From Pedobacter sp. R20-19 (GTDB lineage Bacteria > Bacteroidota > Bacteroidia > Sphingobacteriales > Sphingobacteriaceae), in the NCBI RefSeq assembly GCF_000708265.2, contig NZ_JCKI01000003.1, forward strand, positions 186,001 to 250,000: a stretch of DNA of 64,000 nucleotides. Direction: 5' to 3'. Positions 18,094-26,798 of the stretch are shown here, in pieces; within the stretch, counting starts at the first letter, position 1, and the number at the start of each line of letters is the position of its first letter. Under the pieces are notes generated by a model, which ran no database searches, was not told the origin of the DNA, and worked only from the letters and a program-made list of their open reading frames with translations. A program made the translations under genes and the position numbers.

Positions 18094-19164
18094 ATGATGA
18101 ATAAACTTCACTCTATGATTGCTATCGCCGTTTTGGCGATCACCTTTACTGCTTGTAAAAAAGATAATGATGAACCTATAATTGTTGTACCACCATCAGA
18201 TGGAAGTACGCTAACCTTAAGTGGTAAAACTACTGAATCAAATTATACAAACGTTGTATATGCTGATTTAAGTACAGATAAATCAACGCCTGTTAACAGA
18301 AAAAGTTGGGCTTTAGGATTTTATAATGGTGCTGATTTTAAAGTAGTCCTCAATCAATCCTTTCAAGCTTTAGCAAAAGTTATTAATAAAACTGATATTA
18401 ATGCGGTGACTTTGGATGATGCAAAAGCCTCTATAATTTATAACATCAGTTTTCAATCATCAACATTAACCAATGCAGTTAGTTTGGTTGATAGTTATGA
18501 TGGAAACTTAAATCGCACGGCAATAGCTACAGTATCTGCAACCGATAGTGAAAACAAAGTGTATATTATAGGTTTGAACGGAACTTATACAGAACCGAAT
18601 CTTTATAAAGTGAGGGTATTGAGAAATGGCACAACTGGCTATACGCTACAATATGCTAAAGTTCAGGAAACTACTTTTAAAACTGTAAACATTTCAAAAA
18701 ATGCCGATTTTAATTTAACGTTTGTATCACTAGGAAATAATAATGATGGCGTTGTAGTTAGCGCAGAACCTAAAAAAACAGAGTGGGATTTTCATTGGAG
18801 TTACAGTACCTATAGATCTGTAGCTGGTAACTCAGAATCCAATCCATATTTTTATCAGGATTTTATTACAACCAATAACTTAGGTGGTGTAAGCGCACTT
18901 CAATTTGAAGAAACAACCTCAGTAACGTATACAACTTTTGCCGAAACCAATCTAAGTGGATTAACATTTTTAACTTCAAGAGATGTTATCGGGAGCAACT
19001 GGAGAGTAACAACAGGTACAGGAATCGTTAAAAAATATTTCTATTTAATAAAAGACAGTGCCGGTAACATTTACAAATTAAGATTTGTGAGCATGGGCGT
19101 TGGCAGCGATGGCGGCGAACGCGGCAAACCGGTAATTGAATATAAATTGGTAAAAAAAGGATAG
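18094..19164 (+). CDS. HmuY-family heme-binding-like lipoprotein
   Basis: This is a surface or periplasmic lipoprotein of 356 residues with a lipobox Cys at residue 21 (TACKK). The second half has the HmuY pattern: KKTEWDFHWSYS, then VTYTTFAETNLSGL and a C-terminal YFYLIKDSAGNIYKLRFVSM. HmuY of Porphyromonas takes heme from host proteins and hands it to a TonB receptor. This is the only candidate partner here and sits just after that receptor. The two heme-axial histidines of P. gingivalis HmuY cannot be mapped by eye, so heme as ligand is inferred. Confidence 0.82.
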   Translation: MMNKLHSMIAIAVLAITFTACKKDNDEPIIVVPPSDGSTLTLSGKTTESNYTNVVYADLSTDKSTPVNRKSWALGFYNGADFKVVLNQSFQALAKVINKTDINAVTLDDAKASIIYNISFQSSTLTNAVSLVDSYDGNLNRTAIATVSATDSENKVYIIGLNGTYTEPNLYKVRVLRNGTTGYTLQYAKVQETTFKTVNISKNADFNLTFVSLGNNNDGVVVSAEPKKTEWDFHWSYSTYRSVAGNSESNPYFYQDFITTNNLGGVSALQFEETTSVTYTTFAETNLSGLTFLTSRDVIGSNWRVTTGTGIVKKYFYLIKDSAGNIYKLRFVSMGVGSDGGERGKPVIEYKLVKKG

Positions 19165-19199
19165 TAACCTAAAAAATATGTTTTGTTAGTTGGATAGAT

Positions 19200-19225
19200 G
19201 CTCCCCGCGATGGGGAGCTTTATCT
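19200..19225 (+). terminator. Terminator of the receptor/HmuY operon
   Basis: A 7-bp GC-rich stem (gctcccc/ggggagc) is followed by tttatcttttt. It lies 36 bp after the HmuY stop. Confidence 0.9.
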
Positions 19226-19277
19226 TTTTACAGGCTTTGCTGTTATACCAAATTTTATAGCTTTACAAAAAGATTAA

Positions 19278-19562
19278 ATGATGATAATAGAAAATACTTA
19301 CTTTGACGGAAACGTTAAATCTCTCGGCTACGAAACTACAGAAGGGAAATCAACTATAGGAATTATAAATCCTGGCGAATATGAATTTGGTACCGCAGAC
19401 AAAGAAATCATGCATATTGTTGAAGGAAAATTATCAGCATTATTGCCCAATCAAACCGAATGGCAGCATTTTGAAGCACAAAACAGTTTTGAAGTTCCAG
19501 CCAACTCCAGGTTTAAAGTTAAAACAGAAGTACCTACAGCTTATCTGTGCCAGTACCGCTAA
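19278..19562 (+). CDS. ppnP: Pyrimidine/purine nucleoside phosphorylase
   Basis: This is a single-cupin protein of 94 residues, the exact size of the YaiE/DUF1255 family. The family member from E. coli phosphorolyses several nucleosides to base and ribose-1-phosphate. Diagnostic parts are NTYFDGNVKSLGYE, IGIINPGEYEFGT, the EIMHIVEGKLSALLP cupin strand, and FEVPANSRFKVKT with C-terminal YLCQY. It would act on nucleosides brought in by a permease such as the one at 5417. It is monocistronic, between a strong terminator and a palindromic repeat. Confidence 0.92.
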   Translation: MMIIENTYFDGNVKSLGYETTEGKSTIGIINPGEYEFGTADKEIMHIVEGKLSALLPNQTEWQHFEAQNSFEVPANSRFKVKTEVPTAYLCQYR

Positions 19563-19581
19563 TTAAAGTTTATAAAACAAA

Positions 19582-19616
19582 AAACCTATCACGTCTTAAA
19601 AAGACCTGATAGGTTT
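19582..19616. repeat. AACCTATA-family inverted repeat, possible terminator
   Basis: Sixteen-base arms (19582-19597 and 19601-19616) have one mismatch and a 3-nt loop. The repeat lies between the converging ppnP and M16 genes, so it may terminate both. It belongs to the same family as the palindromes at 4593, 24824 and 26120. Confidence 0.7.
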
Positions 19617-19636
19617 ATATTTAAGTTTTGAAGAAA

Positions 19637-20908
19637 CTACTTCTTCCCTACTACCACTTCGGTAAAATCTTCTTTATTAAAATATTTAATGGCTAAAGCA
19701 CGAATCTCTTCAGCCGTTATTGATTTTACTTTTTTAATGTAGTTTTCATAATAATCATAACCCAAGCCAAATAAATGAATGTTTTTGAACTTATCTGCAT
19801 GAGAAAAAACATTTTCCAAACTGCCCAGCATCGATCCGAGCATGTAATTTTTAACCAAGGTTAATTCTTCCTCTCTAACCAAGTCATTTTTAAGCAATTC
19901 AATCTCCTTATAAATTTCAGTTAAGGCATCAGCGCAAACCTCAGCACCAACTTCAGTTGCAATAAAAAGATAACCTGCATCTTGTAAGGATGATATGCCA
20001 GAACCAATGCCGTAAGTATAACCTTTATCTTCACGAATATTATTCATCAGGCGTGAGCCGAAATAGCCACCCAAAACAGTATTTAGAATCTGAAGTCCAG
20101 GAAAATCATCATGAGTACGATTAATGGCCAGCTTACCTATTCTAATGGCAGATTGCAAAGCATCCGGACGATCTTTATAAATAGTTGTTCGTGGCAGCAA
20201 GCTAAAGTTAAATTTATTTTTTACCGCTTTACCCAATTCCCAATTACGGCCAAATTGCTCATTCAGCAAATGAAAACTCGCCTCTTCAAACTTGCCAGAA
20301 ACTACAATGGTACAATTATCAGGAGCATAAGCAGATTTAAAGTAATTTACTAAATCTTCGCGTTTTAATTCATCATAGTGCTTGGCCTGAATATCTACCC
20401 CATAAGCCGTATCACCAAATAGCGCATGCGCAAACTCTTTCCGGGCAAGAATATCATTTTTTTGAAGATTTACCTGCAGTTTCTGCTTTTGATTTTGAAC
20501 GTAAATATCAATCTCCGCCTGAGGAAACTGACTATCAGCCAATACATTTTTCACAATCGGTAATACCGATGCCAGGTGCTTGTTTAAAGTATAAAGCGTA
20601 ACCGTAGAATGATCCTGAACATACTCTGTTTGAAAGAATGCACCATAAAAATCAATTTGTTCTGCAATATCTTTTGCCGATAATTTACTGGTACCATTAT
20701 TTAGCATGGCGCTAACGGCAATGGCTTGTAAAGGTTTCTCTACATTCCAGTTCACATTATTAAATATGAACTCAATGCGCACTAAATCTTGTTCACCAGA
20801 GTAAACGGTGTAAACGGGAATTTGATTATCTAAAGCCTGTTGAGTAGGCTGAATAAAATTAATTGTATATACCTGCTTAAAATCAGGTGCTAATTGTCTG
20901 TTAAGCAT
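19637..20908 (-). CDS. M16 peptidase-like protein lacking the zinc site
   Basis: This protein has 423 residues with the insulinase/processing-peptidase fold. The position where the zinc motif HxxEH should occur reads AVSAMLNNGTSKLSAKDIAE, so the metal site is lost. The C-terminal half keeps the family's glycine-rich and RLMNNIREDKGYTYGIGSGIS stretch, which binds substrate in active/inactive pairs. Its ATG overlaps the 3' end of the active M16 gene by 8 bp, so the two are translationally coupled and probably form one hetero-oligomeric protease. No signal peptide is evident. Confidence 0.9.
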   Translation of the reverse strand: MLNRQLAPDFKQVYTINFIQPTQQALDNQIPVYTVYSGEQDLVRIEFIFNNVNWNVEKPLQAIAVSAMLNNGTSKLSAKDIAEQIDFYGAFFQTEYVQDHSTVTLYTLNKHLASVLPIVKNVLADSQFPQAEIDIYVQNQKQKLQVNLQKNDILARKEFAHALFGDTAYGVDIQAKHYDELKREDLVNYFKSAYAPDNCTIVVSGKFEEASFHLLNEQFGRNWELGKAVKNKFNFSLLPRTTIYKDRPDALQSAIRIGKLAINRTHDDFPGLQILNTVLGGYFGSRLMNNIREDKGYTYGIGSGISSLQDAGYLFIATEVGAEVCADALTEIYKEIELLKNDLVREEELTLVKNYMLGSMLGSLENVFSHADKFKNIHLFGLGYDYYENYIKKVKSITAEEIRALAIKYFNKEDFTEVVVGKK

Positions 20909-22145
20909 GTTTTTCAGTTAAATAATACAAGGTTGATGATTTTTCTCTACCAAAAGTTTCATTTGAGATCCTTTTAATATCTTCTGCAGTTACTTTTAAA
21001 AACTCTCCAGCTTCCTGGTTTAATAATTCGGCATTGCCCAACAGTTCATAATAAGCCAAATTCATCGCCTTATCTAATAAACTCATTTCAGAAAATACCA
21101 ATACAGATTCTACCTTATTTTTAACTTTCATTAATTCCTTATCAGTAACAACTTCAGCTTTAAGCTTGTCTAACTCTGCCCAAATGGCTTTTTCAGCAGT
21201 TTCAATCGTTACACCTTCTACCAGTTTGCCCTCTACTATAAATAATCCGGCATCCAGGCTACTTGATATATAAGCATTGATATCACTAAATAACTTTTGT
21301 TCCTTTAAAAGGCTGTTGTATAAACGAGAAGATTGTCCGCGTGACAAAATATCCGAAAGCAAATCAAACGCATAATAATCTGCATTTAATCTCCCTGGCA
21401 TTTTAAAAGCCATATAAATGGCATTCAAAGGTACGTTAGCTTTTACCGTTTCACTTCTCGATTCAGTTTGAAGATCTTCCTGTATCAAATCCCTAACATA
21501 CTTATCTCCTGCCGGAATAGGTTCAAACCATTTTTCGGCCATTTCTTTAACATCTGCTGTTTTTACATTTCCGCCAACCACCAAAATGGCATTCTGCGGG
21601 GTGTAATGTTTCTTAAAAAAAGCTTTCACATCATCCATCGTTGCATTTTCAATGTGCGAAAGTTCTTTTCCTATGGTTGCCCAACGATAAGCATGTTTTT
21701 GATAAGCTAAAGGGCGCAGCTTTAACCATACATCGCCATAAGGTTGGTTTAAATAACGTTGTTTAAACTCCTCGCTAACCACATTTCTTTGGGTTTCAAG
21801 GCTTTTTTCAGAAAACGCAAGGCTCAGCATCCGATCGCTTTCTAACCAAAAGGCAGTTTCGATATTTTCTGCAGGCAAAGTGATGTAATAATTGGTAATA
21901 TCATTACTGGTGAAGGCATTATTTTCACCACCCACCCTTTGCAAAGGTTCATCATAATTAGGAATATTCACTGATCCGCCAAACATTAAATGCTCGAATA
22001 AGTGCGCAAATCCAGTTTTTTCAGGCTCCTCATCACGGGCACCCACATCATATAAAATATTTAAAACCGCCATCGGTGTGGTTGGATCTTCATGAACCAA
22101 AACCTTTAATCCGTTGGCAAGTGTAAAACGATTAAAATCTACCAT
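20901..22145 (-). CDS. M16 zinc metallopeptidase (catalytic subunit)
   Basis: This protein has 414 residues. The inverted zinc motif HLFEH is at 48-52 (AHLFEHLMFGGSVNIPNYDE), and the downstream glutamate lies in the region SLETQRNVVSEEF. The start at 22145 (MVDFNRFTLANGLKVLVHED) is preferred; two upstream codons give MLL only. It lies upstream of and overlaps the inactive partner, the common bacterial arrangement for mitochondrial-processing-peptidase-like complexes. Without a signal peptide it is likely cytoplasmic, degrading peptides. Confidence 0.93.
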   Translation of the reverse strand: MVDFNRFTLANGLKVLVHEDPTTPMAVLNILYDVGARDEEPEKTGFAHLFEHLMFGGSVNIPNYDEPLQRVGGENNAFTSNDITNYYITLPAENIETAFWLESDRMLSLAFSEKSLETQRNVVSEEFKQRYLNQPYGDVWLKLRPLAYQKHAYRWATIGKELSHIENATMDDVKAFFKKHYTPQNAILVVGGNVKTADVKEMAEKWFEPIPAGDKYVRDLIQEDLQTESRSETVKANVPLNAIYMAFKMPGRLNADYYAFDLLSDILSRGQSSRLYNSLLKEQKLFSDINAYISSSLDAGLFIVEGKLVEGVTIETAEKAIWAELDKLKAEVVTDKELMKVKNKVESVLVFSEMSLLDKAMNLAYYELLGNAELLNQEAGEFLKVTAEDIKRISNETFGREKSSTLYYLTEKHA

Positions 22146-22313
22146 AAGCAACAAAGATAACTGAATTGTTGAATTGCTAAATTCTTTGATTATTTAAACA
22201 GCAAATTGATTAATATTTTTTTTATGTCTTCTGTTTATTCATGTTAATATTGTTTGTAATTTTTTTATTACGTTTAATTATTTTACTTTTATGAAAAATT
22301 TAAACCAAACAAT

Positions 22314-22943
22314 ATGCTTACTTATGTCATAATATCCCTAATATTAATTGCAATAAGTCTTTTCCTAATCAATTATAAAAGAGATAGTCCCTGGCGTAAA
22401 GACAACAATCAAACAGTAAGTTTTATAATCTCGCTCATTTCTACTTTTACAGGATTATTTATTGCCTTAGCCGTAAATACTTTTCTGGATAACATTAATA
22501 AAAAGAATAACTTAATTAAACTATTAAATACCACCAATTTGGCTATAGAAAACTGCCAGATGAAAACGAAAGGAATGTATTTAAATACTTCGAATGCCGG
22601 AGTTCCTTTGATTGAAATTTTAAAGAAAACACCTGTTACATTGCCTAAATTATACCCACAACTTGAAACGAATAATTTGGTTAATGATTATTTTACACCA
22701 AATGCTTTTCAGGCTTATATTGTTTGTATAGATAACATGGAAACCTTTGTTAAAAACCTTGGCAATGACGAACAAACCAACAACGGTACTAAAATTGAAA
22801 TCCTAAACAGTTATTTAAAATATTTAGAATTCGCTAAAAGTATTAACAATTTAGAGATTGAAAGACTTGGCGGAAGCCTAACAGAAAAACAAGAAACCGA
22901 TTCTTTAAAAACAATAGTTAACCAATTTACAACCTCAAAATAA
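22314..22943 (+). CDS. Hypothetical membrane protein, two N-terminal helices
   Basis: This protein has 209 residues. Two membrane segments are visible, at about 2-20 (LTYVIISLILIAISLFLI) and 35-58 (VSFIISLISTFTGLFIALAV). They are followed by a soluble, mostly helical region with no recognisable catalytic motif. It lies 1 bp ahead of a lipoprotein gene, so the two are cotranscribed and possibly act together at the envelope. I do not recognise the family. Confidence 0.7.
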   Translation: MLTYVIISLILIAISLFLINYKRDSPWRKDNNQTVSFIISLISTFTGLFIALAVNTFLDNINKKNNLIKLLNTTNLAIENCQMKTKGMYLNTSNAGVPLIEILKKTPVTLPKLYPQLETNNLVNDYFTPNAFQAYIVCIDNMETFVKNLGNDEQTNNGTKIEILNSYLKYLEFAKSINNLEIERLGGSLTEKQETDSLKTIVNQFTTSK

Positions 22944-22944
22944 C

Positions 22945-23613
22945 ATGAAAAATATAATTTTAGTTTGCTTATTAGCCTTTAGTTTAATAGCATGTAATAC
23001 CGCAACAAAGAACGAAGAAAAAATTGATTTCACTAAATCTTATGAAACTGCCGCACTGGCACTTACCGATGCCAAATTAAATTATGATGCAGCCGTGGCC
23101 AGTAATGATACCGCAAGAATAGCAGCCGCAAAAGTACAGTTAGAAACTGCCAAAACCACTTACTTAAAAAGTAAAACCTATTATACCGCAAATGGTGGTA
23201 TAGTAAAAACAGAAGATGAGCAATTGCTTGCTAAAACAAATACAGCTTTAGGTAAACCTGTTAATGATACAACTACTGTAGCCACCCAGACAACAGCAGA
23301 AACCAATAAACCATTAAGTAATTTAGAACAAACGCCAGTAGCTGTTGCAGCCAAAAAGCTTTTAGATAGTAGTAAACTTAATGCCAACAAAAAAATAAAA
23401 CAAGTTTCGAGCGCGATAACAACTGGAGAAAATACGATTAAAAATGTTTCAGATGCAGTTGCCACTGGTCAAAATACAGTTAAAAGTAATGTAGCAAAGG
23501 CCAATCAAAGTTTAACAAAGGCTAGCGACAGCACAAAAAAGCGTTTAGAAGAATTAAAAAAACAAGGAAGCGATTTGCGAAACTTGTTTAAACGTAATGC
23601 AGATACAAACTAA
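22945..23613 (+). CDS. Hypothetical lipoprotein with helical repeats
   Basis: This protein has 222 residues. The lipobox is SLIACN, with Cys at residue 17. The mature part is Ala/Thr/Lys-rich and predicted helical, with a short internal duplication (ITTGENTIKNVSDA and VATGQNTVKSNVAKA, about residues 153-180) and a basic tail. It is probably an extended coiled-coil envelope protein. It is coupled to the membrane protein upstream (1-bp gap). Function unknown. Confidence 0.7.
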   Translation: MKNIILVCLLAFSLIACNTATKNEEKIDFTKSYETAALALTDAKLNYDAAVASNDTARIAAAKVQLETAKTTYLKSKTYYTANGGIVKTEDEQLLAKTNTALGKPVNDTTTVATQTTAETNKPLSNLEQTPVAVAAKKLLDSSKLNANKKIKQVSSAITTGENTIKNVSDAVATGQNTVKSNVAKANQSLTKASDSTKKRLEELKKQGSDLRNLFKRNADTN

Positions 23614-23675
23614 AATAAATGAGGGATGCCTTGTTTTTTTTATAAAACTGTGATTATACTGCTACTTATTTCGAG

Positions 23676-23683
23676 TATTTTTG
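23676..23683 (+). promoter_or_regulatory. -7 box immediately before mqnC
   Basis: TATTTTTG fits the Bacteroidota -7 consensus TAnnTTTG and ends 4 bp before the mqnC ATG. If used, it would give a nearly leaderless mRNA. No clear -33 TTG is seen at the expected spacing. Confidence 0.45.
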
Positions 23684-23687
23684 CTTT

Positions 23688-24812
23688 ATGAATACAGCCG
23701 ATTTACTGCAACGGGCCCTACATTTTGATTTTTTAACACAAGAAGAAGGTGTATACTTATACCACCATGCTGACACAGCATCTTTGATGTTTGTGGCAAA
23801 TGAATTAAGGAAAATTCAGGTGCCGAGTGGTAAGGTAACCTGGCAGATAGATAGAAATGTAAACACCACCAATGTTTGTATTGCCAATTGTAAATTCTGT
23901 AACTTTTTCAGAAGACCCGGTCATGATGAAAGTTACATCACAGATATTGAAACTTATAAAGTAAAAATTGAAGAAACTTTCCGTTTAGGAGGCGATCAGT
24001 TATTACTTCAGGGTGGCCACCACCCAGATTTAGGTTTAAATTTTTATGCAGATTTATTTAGAAAGCTTAAAGAGCTCTATCCCGATTTAAAACTTCATGC
24101 CCTTGGCCCGCCAGAAATTGCCCACGTAGCAAAATTAGAAGGCATTAGCCATACCGAAGTTTTAAAAGCATTAAAGGATGCCGGAATGGATTCCCTTCCG
24201 GGTGCAGGTGCAGAAATCCTGAACGATAGGGTTCGCCGTTTAATCTCTAAAGGGAAATGTGGTGGCCAGGAATGGCTTGATGTTATGCGGGCTTGTCATC
24301 AGTTGGATATTACTACATCAGCAACCATGATGTTTGGCCATGTAGAAACCATTGAAGAACGTTTTGAACACCTGGTTTGGATTCGTCAGGTACAAAGTGA
24401 AAAACCAGCCGATGCAAATGGTTTTCTAGCCTTTATTCCATGGCCTTTTCAAGATGATGGTACTTTACTAAAAAGATTACGCGGCATAAGCAATAACGTA
24501 ACTGCCGATGAATATATCAGAATGATAGCCTTAAGCAGAATCATGTTGCCAAATATTAAAAACATTCAGGCCAGTTGGTTAACTGTTGGTAAAACAACCG
24601 CACAACTTTGTTTACACGCTGGCGCAAATGATTTTGGTTCCATTATGATCGAAGAAAATGTGGTTTCGGCAGCAGGCGCACCACACCGCTTTACCGCAAA
24701 CGGCATTCAGCAATCTATTAAAGCAGCAGGCTTTGAGCCACAACTCCGCGGCCAGAAATACAACTACCGCGATTTACCCGAACATTTAGAAGAGCAGGTA
24801 ATTACTTATTAA
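23688..24812 (+). CDS. mqnC: Cyclic dehypoxanthinyl futalosine synthase
   Basis: This radical-SAM enzyme of the futalosine pathway for menaquinone cyclises dehypoxanthine futalosine. It has 374 residues. The 4Fe-4S motif CxxxCxxC is at C64, C68 and C71. The following GHDESYI, the LLQGGHHPDLGL strand and ALGPPEIAHVAKLEGIS/DSLPGAGAEIL favour MqnC over its relative MqnE. None of the other mqn genes is adjacent, so the pathway is scattered. It implies menaquinone made by the alternative route and not by menFDHCEB. Confidence 0.93.
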   Translation: MNTADLLQRALHFDFLTQEEGVYLYHHADTASLMFVANELRKIQVPSGKVTWQIDRNVNTTNVCIANCKFCNFFRRPGHDESYITDIETYKVKIEETFRLGGDQLLLQGGHHPDLGLNFYADLFRKLKELYPDLKLHALGPPEIAHVAKLEGISHTEVLKALKDAGMDSLPGAGAEILNDRVRRLISKGKCGGQEWLDVMRACHQLDITTSATMMFGHVETIEERFEHLVWIRQVQSEKPADANGFLAFIPWPFQDDGTLLKRLRGISNNVTADEYIRMIALSRIMLPNIKNIQASWLTVGKTTAQLCLHAGANDFGSIMIEENVVSAAGAPHRFTANGIQQSIKAAGFEPQLRGQKYNYRDLPEHLEEQVITY

Positions 24813-24823
24813 ATACCTTCCCC

Positions 24824-24854
24824 ACCCTATAAGGTTTTCAAAACCTTATAGGGT
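24824..24854. repeat. AACCTATA-family perfect palindrome after mqnC
   Basis: Perfect 15-bp arms (24824-24838 and 24840-24854; accctataaggtttt type) have a single-base loop. It lies between the converging mqnC and HEPN genes and may terminate transcription. Confidence 0.7.
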
Positions 24855-24880
24855 TATGATAAATCCGGTAACTATATTTT

Positions 24881-25735
24881 TTACTCATCCACAGTAATTT
24901 GTAGTACCTTAAAATGCGCTTCGCATAGGCTTTTCGCCAAATCCAAAAAACCTTCTGTAAGGTCTACAAATTTAAATACAGATTTAATTTCAATATCTTG
25001 ATCAGCCTGAAAACCAGTTTGACAATAATTTTCTATTATTATTTTTAGCAGCTGTTCATTTTCTGTACAACCAAAAAAATGTTGCAGCGTACTTTTAGCA
25101 AAACACGCACACAAATAAAGCAAGTGTTTTAAGTTGTAGCTTTCGGCCTTATAATCCATAAAAACGTAAATGAGCCCCAGACAGGTTTGCTCTATAACAT
25201 GGTGCAGTAAAAAAAGGCAAATTTCTTGCTGGCAGTTATCCATAGCCTGCGCAGCTGCTATTAAAAAGCCATTGGCCATTTCCATACGTTTGTGCCAATA
25301 TACAATGGCCCTCCCCAATTGCTTTTTTGTGTTTAAAAGTTTAGGCTGTTGAACATACTTAAACCCAGGTGCCCCATAGCATAACTCGCCCTGACTTAGT
25401 ACCCTCATAAAAAAACCATTAGGCTGGTTATATTTTTTCAACAGCATTTCCTGCTCATGAACAACTATCACCACTTTAAGCTCCGCACCAAGTTCATCAA
25501 TAAATTGCTGAACTTTTTTTGATGTAACCACAGCGTTTTCCGTAATCATTAAAAGGTAATAAATACATTGCTCTTGCAACACATGCGCACTAAAAACACT
25601 TTGAAGTTCTTCTTGTTGTGTTAATTTAGCAAAGCAATAAATTTGCTCAGGGGCAAATTGCTGTCCAAGTACATTAATTAGCTGAATTAAAGCAGTATTA
25701 TAATCTGCTTCAGGGGTGAATATATTTACATTCAT
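24881..25735 (-). CDS. HEPN-domain protein with degenerate nucleotidyltransferase-like N terminus
   Basis: This protein has 284 residues. The C-terminal half (about 138-275) is a HEPN-type helical domain: GRAIVYWHKRMEMANGFLIAAAQAM, then ICLFLLHHVIEQTCLGLIYVF and NLKHLLYLCACF. The N-terminal half has a KVVIVVHEQEML strand and RVLSQGELCYG, as in minimal nucleotidyltransferases fused to HEPN, but I do not see the GSxxxxxxD catalytic motif. It is unusually cysteine-rich. HEPN proteins include toxin RNases and nucleotidyltransferase partners. No antitoxin gene is next to it. Toxicity is not claimed. Confidence 0.68.
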   Translation of the reverse strand: MNVNIFTPEADYNTALIQLINVLGQQFAPEQIYCFAKLTQQEELQSVFSAHVLQEQCIYYLLMITENAVVTSKKVQQFIDELGAELKVVIVVHEQEMLLKKYNQPNGFFMRVLSQGELCYGAPGFKYVQQPKLLNTKKQLGRAIVYWHKRMEMANGFLIAAAQAMDNCQQEICLFLLHHVIEQTCLGLIYVFMDYKAESYNLKHLLYLCACFAKSTLQHFFGCTENEQLLKIIIENYCQTGFQADQDIEIKSVFKFVDLTEGFLDLAKSLCEAHFKVLQITVDE

Positions 25736-26119
25736 GGCTTAAATTGTTTAATAACAAGCCAAAATTACCCATGCCTGCTACCGTAAAGAACCATAAGCAG
25801 TTGTTTAATACAACCTATGCCTTTGTATCTCACTCAAAGCCCTATCTGCACTGGTGGTACCTTTCACATGAAAAAAAAGAGCGATAAAAAACGATCTCAC
25901 TCAGAAAAATCGTCATTCTAACCGTAGTGGAAAAATCTTTGAACCTTGCATCCAACAAACATTAACTTACCAAGTTTCAAAGGCCATTTCAGGTAGAAGA
26001 ACTTCGTCAGTTTTTATAGAAAGTTTACGTTATCCGCCTAACGAGGATGAATTAGAATAGCAATTTAATCGCCATCGTAAACAACAACTGATTTGGGCAT
26101 AGCGCCTGCAATTGTATAA
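25736..26119. other. Non-coding stretch with repeat relics
   Basis: This gap of nearly 500 bp (to the XRE gene) has no convincing gene. A start-less open frame at about 25869-26057 ends in a TAG. The segment around 25911-25950 (cgtcattcta then gaaaaatctttgaacc) looks like a decayed copy of the CGTCATTCTG...AAAGATCTTTGAACC class of intergenic repeat. A palindrome at 26120-26152 closes the region. Confidence 0.5.
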
Positions 26120-26152
26120 AAACCTATAAGGTCTTAAAGACCTTATAGGTTT
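26120..26152. repeat. AACCTATA-family perfect palindrome
   Basis: Perfect 16-bp arms (aaacctataaggtctt at 26120-26135 and its complement at 26137-26152) have a 1-nt loop. It is the longest of the four members in the window. Confidence 0.75.
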
Positions 26153-26220
26153 AGAAAGCGCAACAACAAACCGCTGTTTTTTACAACTACCTTAATACCC
26201 TTACAATTCAAAAAATTAAA

Positions 26221-26228
26221 TATATTTG
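26221..26228 (+). promoter_or_regulatory. -7 box immediately before the XRE gene
   Basis: TATATTTG matches TAnnTTTG and ends 3 bp before the ATG at 26232, another potentially leaderless arrangement. Confidence 0.45.
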
Positions 26229-26231
26229 GCT

Positions 26232-26639
26232 ATGGAAACTGCTGAAAAAACCAACCGCACACATTTAGGTAGAAAAATTAGTCGCATCCGCGAATTACGC
26301 GGCATGAAACAAGAAGCACTCGCCATTGAACTGGGCATTAGCCAGCAAGCCATTAGCAAATTAGAACAAAGCGCCGAAATTGAAGATTCTACTTTAGAGA
26401 AAGTGGCGAAGGTTTTAGGTGTAAGTGCCGAAGCGATTAAAAGTTACACTGATGATATGGTCATCAACTATATAAATAACTTTAATGATAGCAGTATCAA
26501 TCATGGCCCATTGAACAATTATAACTGTACATTTAATCCGCTGGATGAATTAATAAAGTCGCTTAATGCTAATAAAGAATTGTACGAAAGGTTGTTGGCA
26601 AGTGAAAGAGAGAAAGTTGAAATATTGAAGAATAAATAA
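26232..26639 (+). CDS. XRE-family helix-turn-helix regulator
   Basis: This protein has 135 residues. The Cro/C1-type helix-turn-helix spans about 12-65 (LGRKISRIRELRGMKQEALAIELGISQQAISKLEQ). It is followed by a short asparagine-rich linker (FNDSSINHGPLNNYN) and a helical, probably dimerising tail. The ATG at 26232 is chosen over a TTG two codons upstream. It has its own terminator and no obvious partner toxin, so the target is unknown. Confidence 0.88.
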   Translation: METAEKTNRTHLGRKISRIRELRGMKQEALAIELGISQQAISKLEQSAEIEDSTLEKVAKVLGVSAEAIKSYTDDMVINYINNFNDSSINHGPLNNYNCTFNPLDELIKSLNANKELYERLLASEREKVEILKNK

Positions 26640-26660
26640 AGAAATTAAATATAAAAAGTA

Positions 26661-26690
26661 AAAGCCCGATCAGAAATGATTGGGCTTTTT
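26661..26690 (+). terminator. Terminator of the XRE gene
   Basis: The stem aaagcccgatca/tgattgggcttt with a GAAA tetraloop is followed by T residues, 21 bp after the stop. Confidence 0.88.
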
Positions 26691-26798
26691 AGCATTATTT
26701 GGTGATCAAATTGATTAGTAGTCTGAAAATGTCAAGCAGTAGATCTTAAATTTGAAATAAATTATTACTTCCATTGATTTTACAAGTGAGTTTTTTCA

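Noticed and set aside
25869..26057. Open frame ending in RYPPNEDELE in the gap before the XRE gene
   Set aside because: It has no start codon, begins directly after a TGA, and overlaps a decayed intergenic repeat.
24881..26639. Toxin-antitoxin pair of the HEPN gene with the XRE gene at 26232
   Set aside because: The genes are on opposite strands, about 500 bp apart, and separated by a palindrome. They do not form an operon.
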